Virus record (IMG/VR): IMGVR_UViG_3300021438_000041 | Location: 1 to 37,192 of that record | Source of the DNA: a virus | DNA: 37,192 nt | Strand: one strand, 5' to 3' | Shown here: one piece after another, positions 1 to 8,204 of the stretch | Numbering within the stretch: the first letter of the stretch is position 1 | Layout of the letters: the number at the start of each line of letters is the position of its first letter | Notes under the pieces: model-generated | What the model was told of the DNA's origin: nothing | Databases searched by the model: none | What the model saw: only the letters and a program-made list of their open reading frames with translations | Made by a program: the position numbers and the translations under genes

Positions 1-54
1 CTCTCGCGCGTGCGTGTGGCAGAAATCCGACGCCGTTTTCGAGGGGCATCCGTA

Positions 55-516
55 ATGGGCCGAAAACCAAAACCGACAGCGATCAAGATTCTTGAAGGCA
101 CGCAGCGTGGCCCGGCAAAGCGTGAGCCTTCGGCCCCGCCCGGCGTTCCGCCGATGCCGGATCGCCTAGCCGTCGAGCCGATTGCGGTGGCGAAGTGGCA
201 CGAACTCGTTGACATCCTCGCCAGCATGGGAGTGCTGACCACGGGCGACGGCGAGGCGTTGGCCACGCTCTGCGAAGTTCACGCGGCTGCCCAGGCGTGC
301 CTGCTCGAACTGAGGGCCAGCGGGCCAACCATCAAGACGGATCTCGGTGGCGTGAAGCCGAATCCGGCCGGGAGTTTGTACCGGGGGCTCGTGGTTCTGC
401 AGGCCAGCCTTATGGGCGAGTTCGGATTGACGCCCAGCAGCAGGGTGCGACTTGGGACGAAAGCCGAAACCCCGAAAGACGACCTTGAGGCGTTCTTCGC
501 CGCCGAAGGTGCGTAG
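55..516 (+). CDS. terS: Terminase small subunit, P27 family
   Basis: Likely DNA-recognition subunit of the packaging motor: it binds the packaging site and hands the DNA to TerL. The 153-residue product starts MGRKPKPTAIK and continues with a Pro/Arg-rich segment and then a helical domain (about residues 40-125), which is the usual layout and length of P27-type small terminases. I chose the ATG at 55 because the family begins at this GRKPKP segment; a GTG at 10 would add 15 residues with no family support. The large subunit follows directly, overlapping by 8 bp if its GTG start is used, and portal and protease come next, which fixes the role by context. No promoter is visible in the 54 bp upstream, so transcription probably enters from the other end of a circular genome. 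Confidence 0.88.
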   Translation: MGRKPKPTAIKILEGTQRGPAKREPSAPPGVPPMPDRLAVEPIAVAKWHELVDILASMGVLTTGDGEALATLCEVHAAAQACLLELRASGPTIKTDLGGVKPNPAGSLYRGLVVLQASLMGEFGLTPSSRVRLGTKAETPKDDLEAFFAAEGA

Positions 517-2071
517 CCTGACGCCGGAAGGCGAGGCGAAATACCGGCGGGTGGTGCGGTTCTTTGAAGGTGTGCTGCGGCACTCCAAGGGCCAGCACTC
601 AGGGCAGCACTTCACGCTCCTGCCGTGGCAGCACGCCATCTTCCGTGAGTTGTTCGGGCGACTGAAACCGGACGGCACCCGGCAACATCGAGTGGCATAC
701 ATCGAGGTGCCGAAGAAAAACGGCAAGTCCACGCTGCTGGCCGGCATCGCCCTGTACATGCTCTTGGCGGACGAGGAGCCGGGGGCCGAGGTGTACGGGG
801 CGGCGTGCGACCGAGAGCAGGCAGGCATCATCTACCGGGAAGCCGCTGCGATGGTGCGGGCTTCGCCGGCGCTGTCAAAGGTTCTTGAGGTGGTGGACAG
901 CCGGAAGACGATCATTCACCGGGCAAGCAACTCGTTCTATCGGGTGCTTTCGGCCGATGCGTTCCGAGCCGAAGGGTTAAACATTCACGCCCTACTCTTT
1001 GACGAGCTCCACGCCCAGCGTGATCGTCGTCTGTGGGACGCTCTCCGCTACGGCGGTGCGGCTCGACGGCAACCGCTGCTGCTGTCCATCACCACGGCCG
1101 GCGAACTAGACCGCAAGGCTTTGTGGTGGGAGCAGCGGACATATGCCGAGCGGTGCAAGGCAGACCCCACGCTAGATCCGGCGTTCTACGGGTGCGTCTA
1201 CAAGGCCGACGAAGCGGACGATCCCTTTGACGAGGCGACATGGCACAAGGCTAACCCGTCACTAGGCCACACGATCACGTTTGAGTCGTTCGCCGCCGAT
1301 GCCTTGGAAGCCAAGAACAGCCCTTCAAAGCTCAATTCTTTCTTGAGATATCGGCTTGACGTGGCCACGAGCTCAGACGTTAGGTGGATCCTGCCCGACA
1401 AGTGGGCGGCCTGCGGTGGCACGCTGCGTCCGCTCGTTGGCCGCCAGGCGTACGTCGGGCTGGACTTGTCGAGCACCACGGACCTTACGTGTGCCGTGTA
1501 TCTGTTTCCTGACGATGACGGCACCTTTGACGTGCTGCCGTTCTTCTGGGCTGCTGCCGAAAATGCCCAGGCTCGCGCTCACAAGGACAAGGTGCCATAT
1601 CTGGACTGGGCCAAGGAGCGGACAGAGTACGGCCCGCTGCTGCGGCTGACTGATGGAAACGCCACCGACTACGACACGGTGCGGCGAGACATCAACGAAA
1701 TCAGCAAGCGTTTCGTCATTCGGCAGATGGGCATTGACCCGTGGAACGCTCAGCACATCTCGCAGCAACTGCAAGGAGATGGGTTTGAAATCGTAGCGTT
1801 TAGGCAGGGCTACGGCTCAATGTCAAGCCCGGCAAAGTTCTGCGAGACGTTGGTTCTTGGCGGCAAGTTGCGGCATGCGAATCACCCGCTGTTGTCGTGG
1901 ATGGCGAACAACGTGGCGATAGAGATGAACCACGCCGGCGACATCAAGTTGAGCAAAAGCAAGAGCACCGAGCGTATCGACGGCATGGTTGCGTTGGTTG
2001 AGGCCATCGGCCTTTGGCAGACGGCAACCGCCCCGAAGCCCGCACAATCTTGGGACATCGTCACGATATGA
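509..2071 (+). CDS. terL: Terminase large subunit (ATPase and nuclease), HK97-like
   Basis: Packaging motor that pumps DNA into the prohead and cuts the concatemer. Directly visible are a Walker A-like segment VPKKNGKST, a Walker B segment ALLFDELHA, a coupling motif SITTAG, and an RNase H-fold nuclease whose acidic residues lie in VGLDLSSTTD, MGIDPWN and the C-terminal RIDGMVA. The product is 520 residues, normal for the family. The start is uncertain: GTG 509 overlaps the terS stop, while TTG 452 would add 19 basic residues beginning MGRKPKP. I prefer 509 because the overlap is short, although neither start has a clean ribosome-binding site. The stop overlaps the portal ATG, showing translational coupling. 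Confidence 0.93.
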   Translation: MRSLTPEGEAKYRRVVRFFEGVLRHSKGQHSGQHFTLLPWQHAIFRELFGRLKPDGTRQHRVAYIEVPKKNGKSTLLAGIALYMLLADEEPGAEVYGAACDREQAGIIYREAAAMVRASPALSKVLEVVDSRKTIIHRASNSFYRVLSADAFRAEGLNIHALLFDELHAQRDRRLWDALRYGGAARRQPLLLSITTAGELDRKALWWEQRTYAERCKADPTLDPAFYGCVYKADEADDPFDEATWHKANPSLGHTITFESFAADALEAKNSPSKLNSFLRYRLDVATSSDVRWILPDKWAACGGTLRPLVGRQAYVGLDLSSTTDLTCAVYLFPDDDGTFDVLPFFWAAAENAQARAHKDKVPYLDWAKERTEYGPLLRLTDGNATDYDTVRRDINEISKRFVIRQMGIDPWNAQHISQQLQGDGFEIVAFRQGYGSMSSPAKFCETLVLGGKLRHANHPLLSWMANNVAIEMNHAGDIKLSKSKSTERIDGMVALVEAIGLWQTATAPKPAQSWDIVTI

Positions 2072-3414
2072 GCGGACTCATTGAGAACCCCGAGAAGTCG
2101 TACCGCATCATTGATCTGCGGGGTTCCTACGGTGACGGCTGGAGCGAGTCGCCAAGTCGTGGCCCGGCCGGCGTGCGAATCACGCCCGAGACGGCCTTGC
2201 AGTGCTCGGCGGTACTGGCTTGCGTTCGGCTGATTGCCGAGAACCTTGCTACGGTTCCGCTGCACCTGTACCGGCGGCTTCCCGAGGGCGGCAAGGAACG
2301 TGCTCGTGATCTGCCGCTGTATCGGATTCTGAACCAGCAGCCCAACGGCTGGCAAACGTCGTTTGAGTTTAGGGAGATGTTGACGGCTCATTGCTTGTTG
2401 TACGGCAATGCCTATGCCGAGATTCGCAGCGGTGCCGTTGGTGCTGTCTCGGAGTTGTGGCCGCTGCACCCGAGCCGCATGAAGGTGGAGCAGCTGGAGG
2501 ACGGCACGCTTCGGTACTGCTACCGGGAACAGAACGGCAGCGAGACGTACTACCGACAGGATCAGATTTTCCACCTGCGGTGGCTCTCGCAGGACGGCGT
2601 TATGGGCATGCTGCCGATCACGCTTGCTCGTGATGCCATCGGCCTGGCCCAAGCTCTTGAGTCGCACGGTGGTGCCTACTTCGGCAACGCCTGTCGGCTG
2701 TCTGGGCTCATGGAGTCCGACAACCCGATCACGGTGGAGACTGCCGAGCGGCTTCGCGAGCAGTTCGAGCGTCTGCACCGTGGGGCTGACCGTGCTTTCC
2801 GCACCGCCGTGCTGCCGCAAGGCGTTCACTGGAAGGACGTGCAGGCCACGAACGAAGCGAGCCAGTTCCTTGAGACGCGGGCCTATCAAGTCATCGAGAT
2901 TTGCCGCCAGTACCGCGTGGACCCGTCGTACATCCAAGACAAAACCAAGGTGGGCTACGCGAGCCAGGAGCAGGCCGCCATCGACTTGGTGCAGCAGACT
3001 TTGCTGCCGTGGTTCCGCCGCTGGGAATCCGCCATTACTCGCGATCTCGTCGTGCGTGATGACGTGTACTTTGCAGAGTTTGACACTCGCGGCCTGCTGC
3101 GTGGCGATTTGGCCGCACAGTCTGCGTGGCTGCAAACGATGCTCAGCACCGGCATCTACAGCGTCAACGAGTGCCGCGAGGTGCTCAATATGAACCCGAT
3201 TGGCCCCGAAGGCGATCAGCGGTACATGCAGATGAACTTGACGACGATGCAGGGCATCGCTGCTACGGCCGCCGTTGGCAACGCTGGCGAGCCGGCCCCG
3301 GCTGATAACCAGCCCACGTCGTACACGGACAACCTTCTGGCTGGCACGTCCCCGGCGAATGAGCCACCCAAGCCCGTCAGCCCCGCGCCCCGTTCACGTC
3401 GAAAGAAGAAGTGA
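2068..3414 (+). CDS. Portal protein, HK97 family
   Basis: Forms the dodecameric ring at one capsid vertex through which DNA enters and leaves. The 448-residue protein has the family's N-terminal pattern (ALQCSAVLACVRLIAENLAT, then LNQQPNGWQTSFEF and LLYGNAYAEI) and ends in a Pro/Ser-rich, basic, probably disordered tail from about residue 405 (SPAPRSRRKKK). The start is the ATG in the ATGA overlap with terL; an in-frame upstream start at 2014 would lie wholly inside terL. The prohead protease begins 4 bp after the stop. Family and position between terL and the S78 protease agree. Confidence 0.93.
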   Translation: MSGLIENPEKSYRIIDLRGSYGDGWSESPSRGPAGVRITPETALQCSAVLACVRLIAENLATVPLHLYRRLPEGGKERARDLPLYRILNQQPNGWQTSFEFREMLTAHCLLYGNAYAEIRSGAVGAVSELWPLHPSRMKVEQLEDGTLRYCYREQNGSETYYRQDQIFHLRWLSQDGVMGMLPITLARDAIGLAQALESHGGAYFGNACRLSGLMESDNPITVETAERLREQFERLHRGADRAFRTAVLPQGVHWKDVQATNEASQFLETRAYQVIEICRQYRVDPSYIQDKTKVGYASQEQAAIDLVQQTLLPWFRRWESAITRDLVVRDDVYFAEFDTRGLLRGDLAAQSAWLQTMLSTGIYSVNECREVLNMNPIGPEGDQRYMQMNLTTMQGIAATAAVGNAGEPAPADNQPTSYTDNLLAGTSPANEPPKPVSPAPRSRRKKK

Positions 3415-3417
3415 AAC

Positions 3418-4041
3418 ATGGACATTGAACGCCGTTCCGTACCGCTTCCGCTCCGCATTGAAACTCGCGACGACGGAACTCGTATCATCCGTGGAATGGC
3501 CGCCCGTTACCGAGTTCGCTCAGTGGACTTGGGCGGATTCACTGAGGAAATCGTGCCGGGAGCGTTTGATGGCGTGATGAAACGGGAAGGCCGCAACGTC
3601 GTCGGCTTGTTCAATCACGACAGCAACATTGTGCTTGGTACGGAACGGGCTGGCACGCTGCGGCTGTCCGCCATGGACGAAGGGCTTGGCTACGAACTAA
3701 ACCCGCCGGCTACCAGGGCCGACGTTGTTGAACTTATCCAGCGTGGTGACGTTTGGGGTTCTTCGTTTGCGTTCACGATTGCCCGAGACGGCGACGAGTG
3801 GACAACGGATGACGAAGGACGGCACCTGCGACTTGTTCGCCAGGTGGACGGGCTATACGACGTTGGCCCAGTGCTGACGCCGGCTTACGGGGACACCAGT
3901 GTGACGGTTGCCCGTCGTTCGTTGGAGAAGCACCTACAATCGCACCGACCGGCGCTGAAGCTGCCGGCTCTCAAGCGGGACGCGAAGACCGAGAAGTCTG
4001 TTCGTCGGTTCCTGAGGCAGCATGGCTACAAAGTCGGGTGA
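3418..4041 (+). CDS. Prohead protease, HK97 family (peptidase S78)
   Basis: Serine protease packaged in the prohead that removes the scaffold-like delta domain from the capsid protein. The 207 residues carry the family landmarks: GMAARYRVRSVDLGGFTEEI, then the catalytic His in LFNHD (H67) and the catalytic Ser in WGSSFAF (S115 or S116), followed by DVGPVLTPAYGDTSV. It lies directly between portal and major capsid genes, as in HK97. The C-terminal 40 residues are basic and could be cut by the protease itself, as in the family. The end overlaps a 57-residue Cys-rich frame. Confidence 0.93.
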   Translation: MDIERRSVPLPLRIETRDDGTRIIRGMAARYRVRSVDLGGFTEEIVPGAFDGVMKREGRNVVGLFNHDSNIVLGTERAGTLRLSAMDEGLGYELNPPATRADVVELIQRGDVWGSSFAFTIARDGDEWTTDDEGRHLRLVRQVDGLYDVGPVLTPAYGDTSVTVARRSLEKHLQSHRPALKLPALKRDAKTEKSVRRFLRQHGYKVG

Positions 4042-4195
4042 TGTTTGCGAGTGCCGGGCGGCACGCTATGGCGTGTATGCGTCGGTTGACAAGGGCGGCG
4101 TCTGCACTCGCTATCTGCGATGCCCCGCGTGCCGCAAGACGGCAAAGCACGTTGTGAAGTCGTGCGAGATACGCCGACGCTCTGTACCTAGTTAG
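4022..4195 (+). CDS. Small Cys-rich protein, possible zinc ribbon
   Basis: A 57-residue frame starting at an ATG inside the protease stop region (20-bp overlap). It has CEC near residue 9, CPAC at 34-37 and further single Cys residues at 28 and 48, and a basic C-terminus (RRRSVPS). The Cys spacing suggests metal binding. It sits between protease and major capsid. No ribosome-binding site is obvious, so translation would rely on coupling to the protease gene. I do not recognise the family; it could be a small DNA- or RNA-binding protein or a spurious frame. Confidence 0.5.
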   Translation: MATKSGDVCECRAARYGVYASVDKGGVCTRYLRCPACRKTAKHVVKSCEIRRRSVPS

Positions 4196-4203
4196 GTACT
4201 GAC

Positions 4204-4276
4204 GCCACGCCCTGCGTTCTGCAAGGAGTGGCATGCGTGGCTCTACGGTGCGGATAGGTCAACACACCTACCGCAC
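4204..4276 (+). promoter_or_regulatory. Two tandem hairpins in the leader of the major capsid gene
   Basis: The 96-bp gap before the capsid gene holds two inverted repeats: GCCACGC (4204-4210) with GCGTGGC (4235-4241), and GTGCGGaTAGGT (4248-4259) with ACCTACCGCAC (4266-4276), the latter perfect except for one bulged A. A good ribosome-binding site AGGAG (4279-4283) follows, 8 bp before the ATG. The structures could stabilise or process the capsid mRNA, or limit read-through. No T-tract follows, so a simple intrinsic terminator is unlikely. Confidence 0.5.
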
Positions 4277-4291
4277 ACAGGAGCCACTCAC

Positions 4292-5677
4292 ATGGCCAGC
4301 AAGGTCAAGGAACTGCTCGACGAACTCGCCTCCACGCTTGCCGAGCTTGGCATGCTCGATGAGGCTGGCGAAGCCGAAGAGGCCGGCGAGAACACGGACG
4401 GCACCCCGGCGGATCGCTCGGCGGTTGATGCCGTCGAGGCCCGTCAGGCGAAGTACGACGAACTGCTTGCCAAGGCCGAGCGGATCAAGTCCGCGATTGC
4501 CAAGGAAGAGGCTCGCGAGGCGAAGAAGGCGGAACTGCTCCGCACGCTGAATCGGGCCGCTCCGGCGGTTGAGGTTTCGGCCAAGCCTCGCGTCGAGGCC
4601 GTCTCGTTCCGTGGCCGGCTCCGTGCGTTCGACAACGTCGAGACTGCCCACCGCTGCGGCCAGTGGCTGAAGGCCCATTTCGGTGACGCTCAGGCCCGTC
4701 AGTGGTGCCGCGACAACCTCGGCACGGAATACCGTGACCTCGGCGGCCAGGTGAACAGCCTTGGCGGTGCTCTGGTGTTCGAGGACTTCAGCAACACCAT
4801 CATCCGCCTCGTTGAAAAGTTTGGCGTGGCGATGAACCTCGCCCAGCGGGTGACGATGTCTTCGGATACCCTCCTGGTGCCGAAGCGTCTCACGGGCGTC
4901 ACGGGCTACTGGATTGGCGAAAACACGACCATTACGACCAGCGACCCCACCGCGACGATGGTGCAGCTGGTGGCGAAGAAGCTCGCGATTGCCACGAAGG
5001 TCAGCAACGAACTGCTGGCCGACAACGCGATCAGCGTGGCCGATTGGCTGGCTCAAGAATTTGCTACGGAATACTCCGCCAGGACCGACGACGCCTTTTT
5101 TAATGGTGATGGGTCGTCTAGTTACGGCGGCATCCGTGGCCTCTCGCAAATCAATGACGGCACGCACGCCGCTGGCGTTGTGACGGCGGCGAGCGGCAAC
5201 ACGACGATTGCGGCCCTGGACATTGACGACTACCTCTCGGTTCTCGCCAAGTTGCCCCGGTACGCGATTGGCACCTCGGCGTGGTACATGCACCCGCAGG
5301 TGTATCACCAGAGCGTGCAGCGGATGATGCTGTCGAGCGGAACGCAGGGTACCGGCACCATTGGTGCTCTGGCCGGAGGCAACACGGCGGCCAACCTCGC
5401 CCAGGGTACGCCCAACACGTTCCTTGGCCTGCCCGTGGTGTGGGTGCTGAAGATGACTGCTGCTCCCACCAGCGGCCAGATCGCGGCCTACTGCGGCGAC
5501 CTGTCGCTGTCGAGCATCATGGCGGTCAAGAGTGAAATGCAGGTGGCGTCGAGTTCAGATCGCTACTTTGAGCAGGACGCCACAATTTTCCGCGCGGTTA
5601 GCCGTATGGACACCGTGCATCACAGTCTGGGCGACTCCAGCACCGCTGGCCCGGTCGTGGCTCTCAAGCTCGCTTAA
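4292..5677 (+). CDS. Major capsid protein, HK97 fold
   Basis: Builds the icosahedral shell. The 461-residue precursor has an N-terminal, strongly charged coiled-coil segment (about residues 1-90, rich in Glu, Ala and Lys), equivalent to the HK97 delta domain that acts as built-in scaffold and is removed by the S78 protease. The capsid domain follows, with GGALVFEDFSNTIIRLVEKF, then WIGENTTITTSD and VSNELLADNAISVADW, and the P-domain/E-loop pattern ending FRAVSRMDTVHHSLGDSS. AGGAG lies 8 bp upstream of the ATG. A mature protein of about 355-365 residues is expected if cleavage falls near residue 95-105; that site is inference. Confidence 0.93.
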   Translation: MASKVKELLDELASTLAELGMLDEAGEAEEAGENTDGTPADRSAVDAVEARQAKYDELLAKAERIKSAIAKEEAREAKKAELLRTLNRAAPAVEVSAKPRVEAVSFRGRLRAFDNVETAHRCGQWLKAHFGDAQARQWCRDNLGTEYRDLGGQVNSLGGALVFEDFSNTIIRLVEKFGVAMNLAQRVTMSSDTLLVPKRLTGVTGYWIGENTTITTSDPTATMVQLVAKKLAIATKVSNELLADNAISVADWLAQEFATEYSARTDDAFFNGDGSSSYGGIRGLSQINDGTHAAGVVTAASGNTTIAALDIDDYLSVLAKLPRYAIGTSAWYMHPQVYHQSVQRMMLSSGTQGTGTIGALAGGNTAANLAQGTPNTFLGLPVVWVLKMTAAPTSGQIAAYCGDLSLSSIMAVKSEMQVASSSDRYFEQDATIFRAVSRMDTVHHSLGDSSTAGPVVALKLA

Positions 5678-5709
5678 TCACTGACACCCTTCACGGAGAA
5701 CTTTGACCC

Positions 5710-6141
5710 ATGAATCATCTGTCTGCAACGAAGAGTGCGGTGAAGGCTGCGGCGAGCGTTGCCGCCTCGGTTACGCACTCGCACGAGATTGACTGCTACG
5801 GCTTCAAGTACGCGAGCATTGACGTGGTCTTCTCGCCGTTCACGGCGGCGACCTCGGCGTATGCCAGCGTGCTGAAGGTGCAGGAGTCGGACACCAGCGG
5901 CTCCGGGCAGGCCGACATCACCGGCCTCTCGGTGACTGCCGGTGCTGGCTCGACCACGGGTGCCAACTACGGTGCCATCGCTCGGTTTAACGTCGATCTG
6001 CGGGGCCGCAAGCGGTACCTCACGGTTGTCACTTCGCCCGGCAACAGCGTGGCCGTCGTGACCAACGCTCGGCTCAGCAAGGCCGAGCAGGGGCCGACCG
6101 ACGCGACCGGTGCCGGCGTCAACGATTACAAGTCGATCTGA
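5710..6141 (+). CDS. Putative head decoration or surface protein
   Basis: The 143-residue product is rich in Ala, Ser, Thr, Val and Gly with alternating hydrophobic patterns typical of an all-beta fold (VLKVQESDTSGSGQ, RFNVDLRGRKRYLTVVTS). It follows the major capsid gene by 32 bp, the usual place for decoration or head-stabilising proteins. The plan (segment reporting values against a background, then LRGRKRYLTVV and a short tail) resembles the protein at 36485-36838, though clear homology is not visible by eye. No signal peptide. I cannot name a family; a capsid cement or spike role is inferred from position. Confidence 0.7.
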   Translation: MNHLSATKSAVKAAASVAASVTHSHEIDCYGFKYASIDVVFSPFTAATSAYASVLKVQESDTSGSGQADITGLSVTAGAGSTTGANYGAIARFNVDLRGRKRYLTVVTSPGNSVAVVTNARLSKAEQGPTDATGAGVNDYKSI

Positions 6142-6172
6142 CGCTGGACACGCCAAGTACAACGCCCATATG

Positions 6173-6200
6173 CGGGCGGCTGGGTTCGCCCGGCCGCCCG
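6173..6200 (+). terminator. Strong hairpin with TTCG tetraloop between head gene and glycosyltransferase
   Basis: CGGGCGGC (6173-6180) pairs with GCCGCCCG (6193-6200); inside it a T:G wobble and GGG/CCC close a TTCG tetraloop, giving a continuous 12-bp stem. AACGCC (6161-6166) and GGCGTT (6203-6208) can extend it. The element lies in the 83-bp gap after the head gene. Only a weak T-rich run follows, so it may be an attenuator or an mRNA 3' stabiliser rather than a full terminator. Confidence 0.6.
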
Positions 6201-6224
6201 TTGGCGTTTACCTAGGAGTTGCTT

Positions 6225-6986
6225 GTGAAAGTCCGCGTAGGCACCGTCGAGCACGATCTGCGAGTTGAGGCCGCTTTCAGCGTCCCCCGGCTGGGCTTTC
6301 AAGACAACTTCTTTTGCACGATGCAGAGCCTGCTGCCGCTCGGCATCAGGCCTACGAAGTTCACGGGTGCCTTCTGGGAGCAGTGCCTAGATCGTGTCTT
6401 ATTGGACATGATTGACCGGACGGATTTCGTGTTAGTTGTGGACTTTGATAGCGTCTACGAGGCGGACACGATTCAACGCCTGATGACGGCGGCGATGATT
6501 TCTGGTTACGACGCCGTGGCACCGCTCCAGACCAAGAGGGACGAAGGCGTGCCGATGTTCACGCCCGAGGGCCACGACGGCACGATTGGCACGGTGCAGC
6601 TGCCTAACTCGTGGTTTGAGTCTGTGATTCAGCCCGTCGAGACGGCTCACTTCGGCTGCACGCTCATTCGCTCTGCGGCACTCAAGCGGACGCCTGCCCC
6701 GTGGTTCCTTGGGACGCCACGCCCTGACGGCCACTGGGGTGACGCCCCAGCCGGCGAACCGACGCGAGTGGACCCGGACATTCACTTCTGGAAAGCGTTT
6801 CGGGCCGCCGGCAACACGCTCGGCATCGCTCCGCAGGTGGCCATTGGCCACGCGGAACTCAAGTTCACTTGGCCTGGGCGGGACTTGAAGCCCGTCTACC
6901 AGTCGCCCAGCAACTACTGGAACCAAGGCGGACGCAGGCCCGCCGAGGCGTGGGGCAGCATCGAGCACGGGGAGGCGAGCGTATGA
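6225..6986 (+). CDS. Glycosyltransferase (GT-A fold) within the structural module
   Basis: Probable sugar transferase. The 253-residue product has the GT-A pattern: MIDRTDFVLVVDFDSVYEAD with a DxD-type motif (DFDS) that would bind the metal and nucleotide sugar, VAPLQTKR, HFGCTLIRSAALKRTPAPWF, and RVDPDIHFWKAFRAAG. I use GTG 6225, which is 6 bp after AGGAG (6214-6218); TTG 6219 would abut that site. The stop overlaps the next gene's ATG. Being encoded between capsid and connector genes, it may glycosylate the virion, but it could equally act on host surface glycans. Substrate unknown. Confidence 0.75.
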   Translation: MKVRVGTVEHDLRVEAAFSVPRLGFQDNFFCTMQSLLPLGIRPTKFTGAFWEQCLDRVLLDMIDRTDFVLVVDFDSVYEADTIQRLMTAAMISGYDAVAPLQTKRDEGVPMFTPEGHDGTIGTVQLPNSWFESVIQPVETAHFGCTLIRSAALKRTPAPWFLGTPRPDGHWGDAPAGEPTRVDPDIHFWKAFRAAGNTLGIAPQVAIGHAELKFTWPGRDLKPVYQSPSNYWNQGGRRPAEAWGSIEHGEASV

Positions 6987-7198
6987 GAAGCGACCAGATG
7001 CAGATCCGATTCATTCGCCCCTATCAGGCGTACCGCCGGGGCGACGTGATCACGATGGACCGTGGCCCAGCCAAGAGCCTGGTGCTGCACGGCTACGCCC
7101 TGGAGCACGTCGAGGATCAGCAGCTGCTTGAGGTGGCCACCGTGGAACGCCGCGACATTGAGACGGCAGACGCACCCCGCAGGAGGAAGCGGCGATGA
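6983..7198 (+). CDS. Small structural-module protein of unknown function
   Basis: A 71-residue frame whose ATG overlaps the glycosyltransferase stop and whose stop overlaps the next ATG. The sequence IRFIRPYQAYRRGDVITMDRG followed by an Ala/Leu-rich helix looks like a small SH3-like beta domain; the C-terminus is very basic (PRRRKRR). Small proteins of this size often sit just before the gp6-type connector in HK97-like phages. I do not recognise a named family. Confidence 0.65.
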   Translation: MRSDQMQIRFIRPYQAYRRGDVITMDRGPAKSLVLHGYALEHVEDQQLLEVATVERRDIETADAPRRRKRR

Positions 7199-7875
7199 GG
7201 TATCGCAGTCTCGTACGTGCGACGGATCCAGCCAGCAACCCGGTAACGCTGGCCGAGGCGAAGTTGCATCTACGCATCGACAACACCGACGACGACGCCC
7301 TCATTGGCAACCTCATCACGGCGGCCACCCGCTGGGCCGAGGACTACTGCGACCGGACGTTTTGCCAGACGCAGTGGACGATGCGCGTGGACTCGTTCTA
7401 CGGGGCCATCGGGAGCCCGGTGCAGTTCGGGCTGAAGGCTGACGGCAACAACATCGAAGGCCGCCAGGGGACGGTGCCGCAGTTGGACCTTGAACTTCCC
7501 CGCCCGCCGATGGTGACGACCGGCACGGCCACCGCCGTCACGATCACGTACACGCCTTCCGTGAGCGGCACCACGGCCACGCTAGACGCCACGGCCTACC
7601 GGGTGGACCGTCAGGCCACTCCGGGGGCTTGTCGCCCGCTATACGGCCAGACGTGGCCCTCTCACCTCGTGGATCAGAACAGTGTCACCGTGACGTGGTG
7701 GGCCGGCTACTCGGCGGACGGCACGAGCGTCCCGGCCCCGGTGAAGTCCGCCATTCTCATGCTTGTCTCGCACCTGTGGAGCAACCGTGACGCAGCCCAG
7801 GAGGCGGCCTTGAATGAGGTTCCGTTCGGCGTCAAGGCGATGCTCGACACCTTGCGGTGGGGGAGTTATCGCTGA
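7195..7875 (+). CDS. Head-tail connector, gp6/phiE125 gp8 type
   Basis: Adaptor ring that sits under the portal and joins head to tail. The 226 residues begin with the typical segment VTLAEAKLHLRIDNTDDDAL, then a helix with AATRWAEDYCDR, a long beta insertion (residues about 60-165), and a C-terminal helical segment KSAILMLVSHLWSNRDAA. Longer than the compact gp6 proteins, but in the range of the phiE125 gp8 group. ATGA overlaps on both sides place it in a translational operon with neighbours. Confidence 0.85.
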   Translation: MRYRSLVRATDPASNPVTLAEAKLHLRIDNTDDDALIGNLITAATRWAEDYCDRTFCQTQWTMRVDSFYGAIGSPVQFGLKADGNNIEGRQGTVPQLDLELPRPPMVTTGTATAVTITYTPSVSGTTATLDATAYRVDRQATPGACRPLYGQTWPSHLVDQNSVTVTWWAGYSADGTSVPAPVKSAILMLVSHLWSNRDAAQEAALNEVPFGVKAMLDTLRWGSYR

Positions 7876-8204
7876 TGGCACTCTCGCCGGGCGACATGTG
7901 GACGCGGGTGACGATTCAGCAGGCCGCCCATACTCAGAACGAGGTTGGCGAGACGGTGCTGACGTGGTCCGACTTCGCCACGGTGTGGGCCTCGGTGGAG
8001 TCGCTGTCTGCTCGCGAGACGGAGCGGTTTGCTGAGACGGTGGGCTTTATGACGCACAGAATCAAAATTCGCTACCTCTCTGGCCTGACGGGTGCGATGC
8101 GGATTTCCTACCGCAACCGAATCCTTGAAATCGGCCAGATCATGGAGCGGGACCGGCTCTGGCATCAGGAAATCATCTGCACGGAAAAGAGGGCTGACGG
8201 ATGA
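7875..8204 (+). CDS. Head-tail adaptor / head-closure protein (SPP1 gp16-like)
   Basis: A 109-residue protein with the family outline: a short N-terminal segment (LSPGDMWTRVTIQQ), then TWSDFATVWASVESLSARE, a RIKIRYLSGLTGAMRISYRNR beta region and a final WHQEIICTEKR. It forms the ring that plugs the head-tail interface in SPP1-like systems. The start is the ATG in the TGATG overlap with the connector. Position after the connector supports the call. Confidence 0.82.
   Translation: MALSPGDMWTRVTIQQAAHTQNEVGETVLTWSDFATVWASVESLSARETERFAETVGFMTHRIKIRYLSGLTGAMRISYRNRILEIGQIMERDRLWHQEIICTEKRADG

Noticed and set aside
1882-3135. 417-codon - strand frame over the portal gene
   Set aside because: Shadow of the portal coding strand; overlapped fully by a gene with clear family motifs.
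4268-5308. 346-codon - strand frame over the major capsid gene
   Set aside because: Arg/His/Val-rich antisense frame with no start signal; the capsid gene is certain.
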